Source of the DNA: an uncultured Coriobacteriales bacterium
GTDB taxonomy: Bacteria; Actinomycetota; Coriobacteriia; Coriobacteriales; QAMH01
Direction of reading: 5' to 3'
NCBI GenBank assembly: GCA_934646835.1
Contig: CAKUES010000005.1
Location: 62,001 to 126,000 of the forward strand
Length of the DNA: 64,000 bases
The notes beneath the pieces are model-generated. The model saw nothing but the letters and a program-made list of their open reading frames with translations. It did no database searches and had not been told where the DNA came from. Positions 47,997 through 56,438 of the stretch are shown piece after piece; the first letter of the stretch is position 1, and each line of letters begins with the position of its first letter. The position numbers and the translations under genes were made by a program.

Positions 47997-49016
47997 TTAT
48001 TCACCGCTTTCCTCGCCGCTGTCGCCTCCGGTGTCCCCGGACTCCTTCTTAGCTTCGTCTCCGCTGTCGGCCTTGCCGCCCTCGCCTTCCTTGGCGTCGT
48101 CGCCACTGGTCGATCCCATGGCGGGTGCCAAGATCTGCTCGAGCAGCTTGTTGTTGACGAGGCTTTTCGTAGAGTCCTCGTTGCCCGTGAGAACCAAGAC
48201 CTCCTCGCAGTTGCGGATGGGGGAGATCGGGTCGATCTGGATGCGGTAGTAGAGCTTGGAGGAGTCCTTCTCGACAGAGTGAACCCTGCCCAAGATGATG
48301 CCCTTGGGATAGGTGCCGCCAGCACCGGAGGTAATGACGAGGTCGCCCTCGCCCACCGTCGTGTCGACACTCACGTACTCCATCTCGAGCGAGCCGTCGT
48401 AAGCGCCGTTGACGATACCCGTCGCACGCGTGCCCTGGATCATGGCGGACACGCTGCTGTCGGCATCGCTGATCAGGCGCACGACCGCGCTGTTGCTGGC
48501 AACGGTCTCGACCTGGCCGTACAAACCGCAAGAGCTCATAACGCCCATGCCGACCCGGATGCCGTTGTCGCTTCCGACGTTGATGGTGGCCGTCTGGTCC
48601 CAGCCGCTTGTCGTGCTCAGGATGCGTGCGGAGACCGTCTCGAGGCCGTAAGTATCGGACAAGCCGAGCAGCGCAGTGAGGCGCTGATCCTGCTGGCGGT
48701 ACTCCTCGAGCTGTGCCACGAGAACGCGGAGCTGCTCGTTTTCCGACTTGAGCGTCGCGATGTCCTCGTCGCTCATGCCAGAGGAGCTCTCGCCGCCTCC
48801 AACGGACTTAAACGGAGTGGAGATGACCTGCGTCACGGACTGCATAGCGCCGGATACGGCATGAACACCGCTGCGGACCGCGCCAAAGGCGCCGCCGTTC
48901 TCCATGCGCACGGATACCGTGACGAGGACGATTGATATGACAATCAAAACGACCGGGATAAGCCATCCACCCGGTCGTCTCGGTTGGTTCTGATTTGAGA
49001 AACTCAGACCCGGCAT
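47997..49016 (-). CDS. mreC: Rod shape-determining protein MreC
   Basis: 339 residues from ATG 49016; TAAGGA upstream. One N-terminal membrane span (~18-38), a coiled coil (IATLKSENEQLRVLVAQLEE), and a periplasmic-type beta domain with RILSTTSGWDQTATINVGSD and YPKGIILGRV. It ends in a Gly/Ser/Asp/Glu-rich low-complexity tail of ~45 residues. It scaffolds MreB, RodA and PBP2. Confidence 0.93.
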   Translation of the reverse strand: MPGLSFSNQNQPRRPGGWLIPVVLIVISIVLVTVSVRMENGGAFGAVRSGVHAVSGAMQSVTQVISTPFKSVGGGESSSGMSDEDIATLKSENEQLRVLVAQLEEYRQQDQRLTALLGLSDTYGLETVSARILSTTSGWDQTATINVGSDNGIRVGMGVMSSCGLYGQVETVASNSAVVRLISDADSSVSAMIQGTRATGIVNGAYDGSLEMEYVSVDTTVGEGDLVITSGAGGTYPKGIILGRVHSVEKDSSKLYYRIQIDPISPIRNCEEVLVLTGNEDSTKSLVNNKLLEQILAPAMGSTSGDDAKEGEGGKADSGDEAKKESGDTGGDSGEESGE

Positions 49017-49024
49017 GTGCTTCC

Positions 49025-50074
49025 TTACCTACGCTGGCCCACGCCCTGAGTGCCCTGAGCGAGGAAGTCCGGGGACTCCAGCACTGCAGCGCATCCCTCG
49101 ACGACGTTGATGAGCGCGGTCTCGGAGACATGCACGGGAATGCCGATCTCCTTGCGCAGGCGCTCATCCAAACCGCGGAGCAAACCGCCGCCGCCGGTCA
49201 GGGTGATTCCGTATTCCATGAGGTCGCTCGCCAGATCGGGCGGGGTCTCGTCGAGGGTGTCCTTGACGGCCTGGATCATCTTGGCGACAGGCTCCTCGAG
49301 GGCCTCGCGCACGTCCTCGGACTCGATGCGCACCGTGCGGGGCAGGCCGCTCAAGAGGTCGCGACCGCGAACCTCGACGTCGACTTCCTCGACCAGGGGA
49401 GCTGCAGAGCCGATAGTGATCTTGATCTCCTCCGCTGTGCGCTCGCCGATTGCCAGGTTGTAGTGAACCTTGGCATACTGGACGACCGCGGCGTCAAAAG
49501 AGTCACCGGCGATGCGGATGGACGTTGCGTTGACGATGCCGCCAAGGGAGATGACAGCGACCTCCGTGGTACCGCCTCCGATGTCGACGACCATGGAGCC
49601 GGTGGGGCTCTCGACGGGAAGGCCCGCGCCGATGGCAGCAGCCATGGGCTCCTCGATCAAGAAGCACTGGCGAGCGCCCGCGGTGATGGTTGCCTCGAAG
49701 ACCGCGCGCTTCTCAACGCTGGTGACGCCGCTGGGAACGCAGACGACAACGCGCGGCTTTGCGCTCCAGGGCATGCGGCGGCCCTGCGCCTTGCTGATGA
49801 AGTAGCGCAGCATGGCCTCGGTCGTGTCGAAGTCAGCGATGACGCCGTCTTTGAGGGGGCGCATTGCGACGATATTGCCAGGAGTGCGTCCGAGCATCTC
49901 CTTGGCCTCTGCACCAACAGCGAGAACGCGCTGCTGGGATTGGTCGATGGCGACGACAGAAGGCTCGTTGATGACGATGCCCTGGCCACGGACGGACACC
50001 AGCGTGTTCGCGGTGCCAAGGTCGATGGCCATGTCGGTTCCAAAGTTGCCAAACAAGGAATCGAATAGCGACAT
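49025..50074 (-). CDS. mreB: Rod shape-determining protein MreB (actin-like)
   Basis: 349 residues from ATG 50074 (MSLFDSLFGNFGTDMAIDLG); AAAGGG upstream. Actin-fold phosphate loops: AIDLGTANTLV and VVDIGGGTTEVAVISLGG; adenosine motif GITLTGGGGLLRGLD. It forms membrane-bound filaments that guide elongation. First gene of mreB-mreC-mreD-mrdA-rodA-DUF697. Confidence 0.97.
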   Translation of the reverse strand: MSLFDSLFGNFGTDMAIDLGTANTLVSVRGQGIVINEPSVVAIDQSQQRVLAVGAEAKEMLGRTPGNIVAMRPLKDGVIADFDTTEAMLRYFISKAQGRRMPWSAKPRVVVCVPSGVTSVEKRAVFEATITAGARQCFLIEEPMAAAIGAGLPVESPTGSMVVDIGGGTTEVAVISLGGIVNATSIRIAGDSFDAAVVQYAKVHYNLAIGERTAEEIKITIGSAAPLVEEVDVEVRGRDLLSGLPRTVRIESEDVREALEEPVAKMIQAVKDTLDETPPDLASDLMEYGITLTGGGGLLRGLDERLRKEIGIPVHVSETALINVVEGCAAVLESPDFLAQGTQGVGQRR

Positions 50075-50182
50075 AGTCGCCCTTTCTCTAATAATCACGT
50101 AAAAAACCGCATAAGCATACGAGAATACATGTTAACAGACAGCGCCCCACCCGCCTAATGGAGACTGTGTGACGCATGCAAC

Positions 50183-50214
50183 AAAAAGCCGCGAGCCCAA
50201 ACGGACTCGCGGCC
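50183..50214 (-). terminator. Rho-independent terminator of ndk
   Basis: GCCGCGAG / CTCGCGGC 8-bp stem (50188-50213) followed on the minus strand by TTTTTG, 31 bases after the ndk stop. The rest of the 170-base ndk-mreB gap should contain the mreB promoter; no clear box was found. Confidence 0.85.
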
Positions 50215-50244
50215 TGAGGCGCACTGTTCGTGCAGGGTCTTGAC

Positions 50245-50652
50245 TTAGGCGCCGAAGAAGACCTTGATCTCGCGCTCGGCGGACTCGACGGAGTCGGAGC
50301 CGTGGATGACGTTCTCGTCAACGGTCAGGCCAAAGTCGCCGCGGATGGTGCCGGGGGCAGCCTCGGCGCAGTTGGTTGCGCCCATGAGCTTGCGCATGGT
50401 CTTGACGGCGTTCTCGCCGGAGACGACCATCTTGACGACGGGGCCGGAGGTGATGTAGGAGATCAGGCCGTCGTAGAAGGGCTTGCCCTTGTGCTCGCCG
50501 TAGTTGGCCTCTGCCTCCTCCATGGAGACCATGCCGAGCTCCATGCGCTCGATGGTCAGGCCGACGCGCTCGATGCGGGTGATGATCTCGCCAATGTGGC
50601 CGTTCTTGACGCCGTCGGGCTTGATCATGTTGTAAGTCTTCTCGATAGCCAT
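50245..50652 (-). CDS. ndk: Nucleoside diphosphate kinase
   Basis: 135 residues from ATG 50652 with GAGGAG 8 bases upstream. It has MIKPDGVKNGHIGEIITRIE, an ATNCAEAAPGTIRGDFG stretch and the catalytic histidine in NVIHGSDS (about residue 116). It equilibrates NDPs and NTPs using a phosphohistidine. Alone between TPR protein gene and mreB, with its own terminator. Confidence 0.96.
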   Translation of the reverse strand: MAIEKTYNMIKPDGVKNGHIGEIITRIERVGLTIERMELGMVSMEEAEANYGEHKGKPFYDGLISYITSGPVVKMVVSGENAVKTMRKLMGATNCAEAAPGTIRGDFGLTVDENVIHGSDSVESAEREIKVFFGA

Positions 50653-50730
50653 GTACGTGGCTCCTCTCTGATCGCTTTTCAATCAACAGCAAGGCGGTAT
50701 CTTACCACCTCGCCACTACAACCCGCGAGA

Positions 50731-52428
50731 CTAATGCTCGCTGGGGAAGTACAGTTCTACATACTCGACATCCCATCCAATGAGGTCGCGCCCCATCATG
50801 AGCTGGTAGTATGCGGTGCCGCCGTCCTTGAGGGCGGTCTTGACGTAAACCAAGGAGTTCGAGGTGTTTCGCTCAACGGCGATGACCTCGTAGGTGCTGA
50901 CGTCCTTGAGGGCAGCCATCTGCGCGTCGCGCGACTCCTGGGTGACGCTGCTGTTCCAGTAGGCATCCGTGGACTGCTCCGACACGGTGGCGTTCAAGAA
51001 ATCCTGGGCCACCTTCTCCTGCAGGGGGTAACCGTAGCCGAGCACATAGGCTGCGGCTGCGGCTGCGGCGAGCAAGATGAGGACGATCACGATGCCCAAG
51101 GCGACCTTGAGACCCGCGTGGCCCTTACGCGCCTTGCGGCGCTCCTGCTTGGCCGCGTTCTCGATGTCTTCTTCCTTGATAGTGAAGAAAGCCGTGTCCT
51201 CGGGGCTGGGGATGAGGGCTTCCTCGTCCTCGTCGATCGCCTTGAAGGCATCCGTGGGGAGGTCCTCATCAAGAGCCGGGGTCGCAACCGTTGCGCCGAG
51301 GTCGGCGCCCTCTGCGACAGGCGCGCTCACCACAGGAAACACCTGCGTGCTCGCGTTGGCGAACTCCTCGTCGTGTTCGACAGGCTCGGCCTCATCCGCA
51401 CTGTCCTCCGCTGCCTCATCGGCAGCCTCGGCATCTGCAGCAGGCATGGGAGACGGCTCCCACATGGCGTCGAGGTCGACGGCAACGGACTGCTCCTCCG
51501 CAGCCTCCTCCTCAGACTCGACGGCCTCTGCGGGCACGTCGTCCTCAGCGGGCTGCTCGCTCACCGGCTCCATCAGCTGCGTGCTCTCGAGCTCGGGCTC
51601 CGACTCAATCGGCGCCTCCTGCTCGACCGCGGGCTCAGGCTCATCGACCGCCGGCTCCTGCAGGGCAGGGGCAGCGGGCTGAGTTGCGGGCTCGTCCACG
51701 CTCAAGACAGACCCAAAGCGCTCGAGCAGCGACACAGCCATCGCCATGTCGTGCGCGGCGACCGTGCTCATCTTGTACGTGCCATCCGCCGTAGCGGCCT
51801 TGAAGGCCTCGACTGCCTCGCCAACGCGTCCCTGCGAAAGGAGCGCCTGGCCGAGGTTCGCACGGCACTTGTTGGCGTCCGCCGGGCGCAGGCCGCAGTC
51901 GAGCGCGGTCTCGTACGTCGAGATAGCGTCCGCAGCGCGGTCGAGCTCCATGAAGCAGATGCCGAGGTTGACCAGTGCCTTGCCCGGAGTTGGGTTGGAC
52001 GGGTCGAGCGCCGCCTCGCGGTACGCGGAGCCGGCGGCCTCGGGGTTGTCGAGCTTGAGCTGAACCGCGCCGATGCCGCTCAGCGCCTTGTAGGGCGTCG
52101 CGTAATCCTCGCAGCTCAAGGCCTTGGCAAAGGTGTCAAGCGCCTTGTCGTACTCCTCAGAGGAGAGGTAGGCCGTGCCCAAGTTGACGAGGAGGGCGGG
52201 CTTGCGCTGCTCGGAGGCAAGCTCGAGGGCCTTGCCGTAGAACTCGGCAGCCTTGGCAGGCTCCCCGCTCTTGATATAGCAGTTGCCGATGAGGTGGAAG
52301 AACTTCCCCACCTCCGCGCTGGAAAGCTCCGCCACATCGCTCGTGCACGCAGTGAAGCCCACCAAAGCGACGCGATAGTCACCGCGGGCGTAGGCCTCCT
52401 GCGCTTCTTTGAAAACGGCGATATCCAC
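50731..52428 (-). CDS. TPR protein with acidic linker and membrane-anchored extracytoplasmic domain
   Basis: 565 residues from ATG 52428. Residues ~1-230 hold about six TPR units (GNCYIKSGEPAKAAEFYGKA, LVNLGTAYLSSEEYDKALDT, ALVNLGICFMELDRAADAIS). Residues ~235-430 are Pro/Glu/Ala-rich, very acidic and likely disordered. A basic stretch (KQERRKARKGHAG) precedes one transmembrane span (~445-470) and a ~90-residue outside domain rich in Y, S and T (YEVIAVERNTSNSLVYVKTA). The layout suggests a cytoplasmic interaction platform tethered to the envelope. I do not recognise the family. It starts 25 bases after ppiB. Confidence 0.82.
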   Translation of the reverse strand: MDIAVFKEAQEAYARGDYRVALVGFTACTSDVAELSSAEVGKFFHLIGNCYIKSGEPAKAAEFYGKALELASEQRKPALLVNLGTAYLSSEEYDKALDTFAKALSCEDYATPYKALSGIGAVQLKLDNPEAAGSAYREAALDPSNPTPGKALVNLGICFMELDRAADAISTYETALDCGLRPADANKCRANLGQALLSQGRVGEAVEAFKAATADGTYKMSTVAAHDMAMAVSLLERFGSVLSVDEPATQPAAPALQEPAVDEPEPAVEQEAPIESEPELESTQLMEPVSEQPAEDDVPAEAVESEEEAAEEQSVAVDLDAMWEPSPMPAADAEAADEAAEDSADEAEPVEHDEEFANASTQVFPVVSAPVAEGADLGATVATPALDEDLPTDAFKAIDEDEEALIPSPEDTAFFTIKEEDIENAAKQERRKARKGHAGLKVALGIVIVLILLAAAAAAAYVLGYGYPLQEKVAQDFLNATVSEQSTDAYWNSSVTQESRDAQMAALKDVSTYEVIAVERNTSNSLVYVKTALKDGGTAYYQLMMGRDLIGWDVEYVELYFPSEH

Positions 52429-52452
52429 AGATGATCCTAACCTTTAACGCCT

Positions 52453-52935
52453 TTAACGAGCGTTCTCGATGACGATGGACTGAATGACGTCGCCACGGCG
52501 CAGTGCATGGACGACCTCGAGGGACTCATCGTCCATGCAGTCGCCAAAGACGGTGTAGCCGCGGTCCAGGAAGGGCTGGGGGCCCAGGCAGAAGTAGAAC
52601 TGGCAGCCAGCGGAGTTGGGGGACTGGCTGCGAGCCATGGCCAGCGTGCCGTCCTTATGGGAGTTGTTGGGGTTGGTGGTGAACTCCTCGCGGATGGAGT
52701 AACCGGGGTTGCCACGGCCGGTGCCCTCGGGGCAACCGCCCTGGACGACGAAGCCGGGCTCGTAGCGATGGAAGTTCAAGCCGTCGTAGAAGCCCTTCTG
52801 GGCCAGCTCGACGAAGTTGCCGACGTGGATGGGGGCATCCTCGCCGTGCAGCTGAACGCGAATAACACCCTTGTCGGTGGTGAAGACCGCGATCTCCTCA
52901 CCAGTGGGCTGGTACTCGGGAGTGTAGATTGCCAT
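52453..52935 (-). CDS. Peptidyl-prolyl cis-trans isomerase (cyclophilin type)
   Basis: 160 residues; AGGAGGT precedes ATG 52935. Cyclophilin hallmarks: NFVELAQKGFYDGLNFHRYE, GFVVQGGCPEGTGRGNPGY, GTLAMARSQSPNSAGCQFYF, and FGDCMDDESLEVV. There is no signal peptide, so it is cytoplasmic. It is the first gene of a short unit with the TPR protein. Confidence 0.95.
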   Translation of the reverse strand: MAIYTPEYQPTGEEIAVFTTDKGVIRVQLHGEDAPIHVGNFVELAQKGFYDGLNFHRYEPGFVVQGGCPEGTGRGNPGYSIREEFTTNPNNSHKDGTLAMARSQSPNSAGCQFYFCLGPQPFLDRGYTVFGDCMDDESLEVVHALRRGDVIQSIVIENAR

Positions 52936-53057
52936 GGTGTTGACCTCCTGTGAGCACGCTTGCGCGCTCCTTCGACAGGTTAATAACCCCTCGATTTTAG
53001 CAGTAATCGGCGCGCCGCCCCAACCGAAGCTCGATTGTGGTAGATTTCTTCAGGCGC

Positions 53058-53134
53058 GTCCCCTTAGCTCAGCTGGATAGAGCGTCTGCCTCCGGAGCAG
53101 AAGGCCGCAGGTTCGAACCCTGTAGGGGGCACCA
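53058..53134 (+). tRNA. tRNA-Arg (anticodon CCG)
   Basis: 77 bases from GTCCCCTTAGCTCAGCTGG to GGGGGCACCA with encoded CCA. Acceptor GTCCCCT pairs with AGGGGGC (one G-T). Anticodon stem TCTGC/GCAGA encloses CTCCGGA, anticodon CCG. T loop TTCGAAC. Confidence 0.95.
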
Positions 53135-53142
53135 TAGAACGC

Positions 53143-53175
53143 AAAACCCCGCACCTGCGTGCGGGGTTTTCTTTT
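53143..53175 (+). terminator. Bidirectional terminator after tRNA-Arg
   Basis: AAAACCCCGCA / TGCGGGGTTTT 11-bp stem followed by CTTTT on the plus strand; starts 8 bases after the tRNA CCA. It could also serve the converging gshA gene (stop 53221). Confidence 0.85.
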
Positions 53176-53220
53176 ACGCTGCGCGAGTGGAAGGGCAGGC
53201 AGATAGCGTTCGGTACTCCC

Positions 53221-54507
53221 CTACCCTTGTCTATCGCATGCCTCAGCCTGCCTCTGGCGCGCAAGCTCGAGGCCCTTGGTCACAAAGCCGCCCTCGAACT
53301 GGCGGCGGACCTGGTAGGCGTAGCGCGTCGTGCCGTCCTCGAACTTGAGGTACTGGTACTCAAGGCACTCCATGACCTCACTCGACGCACCGATGCCGCG
53401 GTAGAAGTCCATCATAAAGCCGATGGTGTTGCGCGCCGCTCGCGCGACGGTGAAGACCTCGCCGTTGGGCACGACGATCTTGACGGTCTTGAGGTCGAAG
53501 CGGCTGGCATTCTTGAAGTTTTGAACCGCCTGGACCTGGTCCTTCATATCAAGGCGATATGAGGGCATCGATGCCAACCAGACCAAAAAGAGCTGCCCAA
53601 AGAACACGTCCGCCTCGTTGACACCGGCCTTGAACAGCGGGTTGAGGTCGAACATCCTGAGCTCGATGTGGCTCACGTTGCCCGCGCGCATACCCGCCAG
53701 ACCGTATGCCCCGCGCGGCTTGATGCGAATGGGATAGTAGAGCTCGCTCGGGATGCGGATGAGCCCCTCGTCGATGTAGCGCTGGATGCTTGCCGCATAG
53801 CCCTCGATGCTCGTGTAGTCGAGCACGGGCGTGAAGAAGTTCCAGTAGCCAAGCTCGCTGCTGCGCGGACTGGCAAAGCCCATGAAGAGATCGCCGCCAA
53901 CTTTCTTCTTCTCGACAAAGGACGAGTCCATAAGGGGGCTTGCGGCAGTGATGGCCGTCATCAGCCAGCCGTAGGCGACGCAGCGCTCTGCAAGGTCGAG
54001 ATAGAGGCGGTCCTTGTAGGCGTCGAAGTCTTCCTCCCCGCTTGCCGCGAAGTCCGCCTTCAGGAGCTCGTCGGCAAAGGAGTAGTTGAAGTGAATGCCG
54101 CTGAAGGTCATCTTGTAGCGGCCATAGCGCTCGTCGAGGTACTCGCGATACGCGGTCTTGTGGGCATCCGCGCCCTCAAACTGCGCAACGGGGACGTCGA
54201 TCGCACTGCGGATGTAGGGCGGGTTGGAAAACGGCCAGAGCAACTCGCCTTGCTCGGCGAGCTTTTTTTGGATGACGTCATCGTAATGCTCGAGGACCGC
54301 CACCGCCTGGGCGGGGCTGTCGACCACCGGTGTGTTGACCTCGACCTGGTTCTCGCTGAAGTCGCGCACGATGTGCTCGTCACCGGGAAACGGGTGCGGT
54401 GTCTGCGCCAGGTAGCCGTCCTGCGTCACACGCAGGCTCTCGCGCTCCAATCCAAAGCTGCCCTTGAGCAGCAGCTCGCGCACTTGTGGGTCATCGGTGT
54501 GGAACAT
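53221..54507 (-). CDS. gshA: Glutamate-cysteine ligase
   Basis: 428 residues from ATG 54507 with GAGGAG 6 bases upstream. FGLERESLRVTQDGYLAQTP, DFSENQVEVNTPV, FSGIHFNYSF, SELYYPIRIKPRG and HIELRMFDLNPLF match the proteobacterial/GshAB-type glutamate-cysteine ligase. It joins Glu and Cys into gamma-glutamylcysteine. The ATP-grasp half of bifunctional GshAB is absent and no gshB is in the window, so whether glutathione or only gamma-glutamylcysteine is made cannot be told. Confidence 0.9.
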   Translation of the reverse strand: MFHTDDPQVRELLLKGSFGLERESLRVTQDGYLAQTPHPFPGDEHIVRDFSENQVEVNTPVVDSPAQAVAVLEHYDDVIQKKLAEQGELLWPFSNPPYIRSAIDVPVAQFEGADAHKTAYREYLDERYGRYKMTFSGIHFNYSFADELLKADFAASGEEDFDAYKDRLYLDLAERCVAYGWLMTAITAASPLMDSSFVEKKKVGGDLFMGFASPRSSELGYWNFFTPVLDYTSIEGYAASIQRYIDEGLIRIPSELYYPIRIKPRGAYGLAGMRAGNVSHIELRMFDLNPLFKAGVNEADVFFGQLFLVWLASMPSYRLDMKDQVQAVQNFKNASRFDLKTVKIVVPNGEVFTVARAARNTIGFMMDFYRGIGASSEVMECLEYQYLKFEDGTTRYAYQVRRQFEGGFVTKGLELARQRQAEACDRQG

Positions 54508-54653
54508 GGGCACTCCTCGCTGCGGCGCATGCGCCCTGGGCATCGCGTCACACTGTTAATTTCGTCCCAAGCATAATAGACCCTCGCCAGAAACCTACCA
54601 AAGTGTCGGGAGTTTACACAATCGTTGCCAAAACGCACGCTCACCGATCGGAA

Positions 54654-54764
54654 TAAGTGCGATCGATTGGTGGACACGGACCAGACAAGTGCGGCCTTTT
54701 GCGCCCCAAACACGACTAAGTGCGGTCGAATACGCGCACAAGCGGGCGAAATCAACCGCACTTA
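54654..54764. repeat. Cluster of four AAGTGCGG words, 31-32-bp period (element 3)
   Basis: AAGTGCGRTCGATT-type words start at 54655, 54687 and 54718 (direct), and one inverted ends at 54763. Spacing of the direct copies is 32 and 31. The third and fourth form a TAAGTGCGGT / ACCGCACTTA stem. The layout resembles elements 1 and 2, with other words and no TAAAAGCAGAC loop. It lies upstream of gshA; 54508-54653 has no gene. It could be an operator cluster or a repeat element. Confidence 0.6.
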
Positions 54765-54781
54765 CGGCTTGCACGGCCAAT

Positions 54782-54867
54782 GTGGTCAACGTGTACCAGT
54801 GACAAAGTGACCAGCCTCCGCCGGCTCGGCGGGACTGGTCACTTTGTCACTGGTACACGTTGACCAC
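54782..54867. repeat. 33-bp perfect inverted repeat with structured loop
   Basis: The 33 bases at 54782-54814 (GTGGTCAACGTGTACCAGTG...) are the exact reverse complement of 54835-54867. The 20-base loop holds a further CCGCC/GGCGG pairing. The arm contains TGTACCAGTGACAAAGTG, seen singly at ~14986 and as a variant at 11690-11709. No ORF spans it. Confidence 0.9.
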
Positions 54868-54891
54868 GGCGATCACACAAATGCAATCCCA

Positions 54892-54932
54892 CAAAAGCCC
54901 CCACGACAAGCAACTCATCGTGCGGGCTTTCT
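54892..54932 (-). terminator. Rho-independent terminator of tRNA-Arg (TCT)
   Basis: Minus-strand AAAGCCCGCACGA ... TCGTGGGGGCTTTT stem, 34 bases after the tRNA 3' end. Confidence 0.75.
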
Positions 54933-54965
54933 CTGCAAAACAGGCTTCTGACCTGCGGTTATGTA

Positions 54966-55042
54966 TGGTGCGCCAAGCAGGATTCGAACCCGCGACCGCC
55001 GGATTAGAAGTCCGATGCTCTATCCAACTGAGCTATTGGCGC
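54966..55042 (-). tRNA. tRNA-Arg (anticodon TCT)
   Basis: 77 bases; minus strand from GCGCCAATAGCTCAGTTGG to TTGGCGCACCA with encoded CCA. Acceptor GCGCCAA/TTGGCGC. Anticodon loop CTTCTAA, anticodon TCT. T loop TTCGAAT. Confidence 0.95.
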
Positions 55043-55052
55043 GTGATGCAGG

Positions 55053-55086
55053 ATTATAGCACCTCGCACGGCTGCTCCTGCGTCAA
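55053..55086 (-). promoter_or_regulatory. Promoter of tRNA-Arg (TCT)
   Basis: A perfect minus-strand TATAAT (55053-55058) lies 10 bases upstream of the tRNA 5' end. TTGACG (55081-55086) is a good -35 sequence but 22 bases away, wider than standard, so the -35 assignment is doubtful. Confidence 0.45.
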
Positions 55087-55220
55087 CCATATGGTTGCAG
55101 CTTGCCTGGCAAGCGCTCTCCTCCCACCGTGGCGATTGTGTGCATTCAAGAAGTGAAACCGAGCCGCAAAGGTGCGAGGAGTAGAATTCTCGTCACGCAA
55201 AAACCAGCAAGGAGTACTCG

Positions 55221-56390
55221 ATGGAATCAACCTTGAGGAGAACCTGGGCAGAAGTCGACCTCGACGCCCTCGACTACAACTACAAGACCCTGCGCAAGCG
55301 CATCGGCGACGGCGTCAAGTTCCTCGGTGTCGTCAAGGCAGACGCCTACGGTCATGGATCGGTCCAAGTCGGCAAGCGCCTCCAGAAGCTCGGTGCAGAC
55401 TACCTCGCCGTCAGCAGCCTTGATGAGGCAGTAGAGCTGCGCAGCAACGGCGTCACCATGCCCATCCTCATCCTCGGCCACACCCCCGTCGACCAGGTGA
55501 AAAACCTCATCGACTACCAGATCACACAAGCCGTCTCCTGCAAGGCCAAGGCAGAGGCCTTCTCGAAAGAAGCACGCCGCCTCAACGAGACCCTCAAAGT
55601 CCACATCAAGGTCGACACCGGTATGTCGCGCCTGGGCTTTTTGTGCGATGGGGACTTCTTCGAAAACGGCGTCGCCGGCATCACGGAGGCCTGCCAGCTG
55701 CCCGGCCTCGATGTGGAGGGCATCTTCACGCACTTTGCCGTCTCGGACGAGGAGGGTGAGGAGTACGACGAGTACACCCACCATCAGTTCGAGCTGTTCA
55801 CCAACGTCATCGACGAGGTCGAGCGCCGCTGGGGCAGAAACTTCGCCATCCGCCATTGCGCCAACACCGGTGCCGTGGCCAAGTATCCCCAGACCTTCCT
55901 GGACATGGTGCGCCCCGGCCTGCTGCTCTACGGATACGGCGAGTACTCCAAGCAGCTGGGCCTCAGGCCCGTCATGGCACTCAAGACTGTGGTGCAGACC
56001 ATCAAGATCTACCCGGCCGGCACCAAGGTGAGCTACGGCGGCATCTACGTTACCCCCAGGCAGACCCGCATGGGCGTGTTGCCCTACGGCTACGCCGATG
56101 GCTTCCTGCGCAGCGGTTCGAACAAGTACTCGGTGCTGACCGCAGAGGGCAAGGCCGCACAATGCGGCAAGATTTGCATGGACATGTGCATGATCGACCT
56201 CACCGACAAGCCCGGCGTCGACGTGGGCAGCGAAGTCGAGGTCTGGGGCAACGGCAACCCCATCGAGGAGGTCGCTGCATGCGCCGGCACCATCCCCTAC
56301 GAGCTCACCTGCGCCGTGAGCAAGCGCGTCCCTCGCTACTACCTCCAAAACAGCGAGATAGTGGAAAAAGAACTCCTCTTGAGGTTCTAG
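55221..56390 (+). CDS. alr: Alanine racemase (catalytically intact)
   Basis: 389 residues, plus strand; AAGGAG lies 8 bases before ATG 55221. PLP lysine is Lys39 in GVVKADAYGHG; the opposing catalytic tyrosine is Tyr272 in KVSYGGIYVTP. VDTGMSRLGF, MVRPGLLLYGYG, LPYGYADGF and KICMDMCMIDL are as expected. It makes D-alanine for peptidoglycan. It stands outside the conserved glmS-tsaE locus, where a racemase-like protein without these residues is encoded (34524-35840), so this is probably the working enzyme. Terminator directly downstream. Confidence 0.95.
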   Translation: MESTLRRTWAEVDLDALDYNYKTLRKRIGDGVKFLGVVKADAYGHGSVQVGKRLQKLGADYLAVSSLDEAVELRSNGVTMPILILGHTPVDQVKNLIDYQITQAVSCKAKAEAFSKEARRLNETLKVHIKVDTGMSRLGFLCDGDFFENGVAGITEACQLPGLDVEGIFTHFAVSDEEGEEYDEYTHHQFELFTNVIDEVERRWGRNFAIRHCANTGAVAKYPQTFLDMVRPGLLLYGYGEYSKQLGLRPVMALKTVVQTIKIYPAGTKVSYGGIYVTPRQTRMGVLPYGYADGFLRSGSNKYSVLTAEGKAAQCGKICMDMCMIDLTDKPGVDVGSEVEVWGNGNPIEEVAACAGTIPYELTCAVSKRVPRYYLQNSEIVEKELLLRF

Positions 56391-56397
56391 AAACGCC

Positions 56398-56431
56398 AAC
56401 GCCCTCCCGTGAAGACGAGAGGGCGTTTTTC
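56398..56431 (+). terminator. Rho-independent terminator of alr
   Basis: AACGCCCTC / GAGGGCGTT 9-bp stem, 12-base loop, followed by TTTT-C; 8 bases after the alr stop. It also faces the converging methyltransferase gene. Confidence 0.88.
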
Positions 56432-56438
56432 TTGGCTG

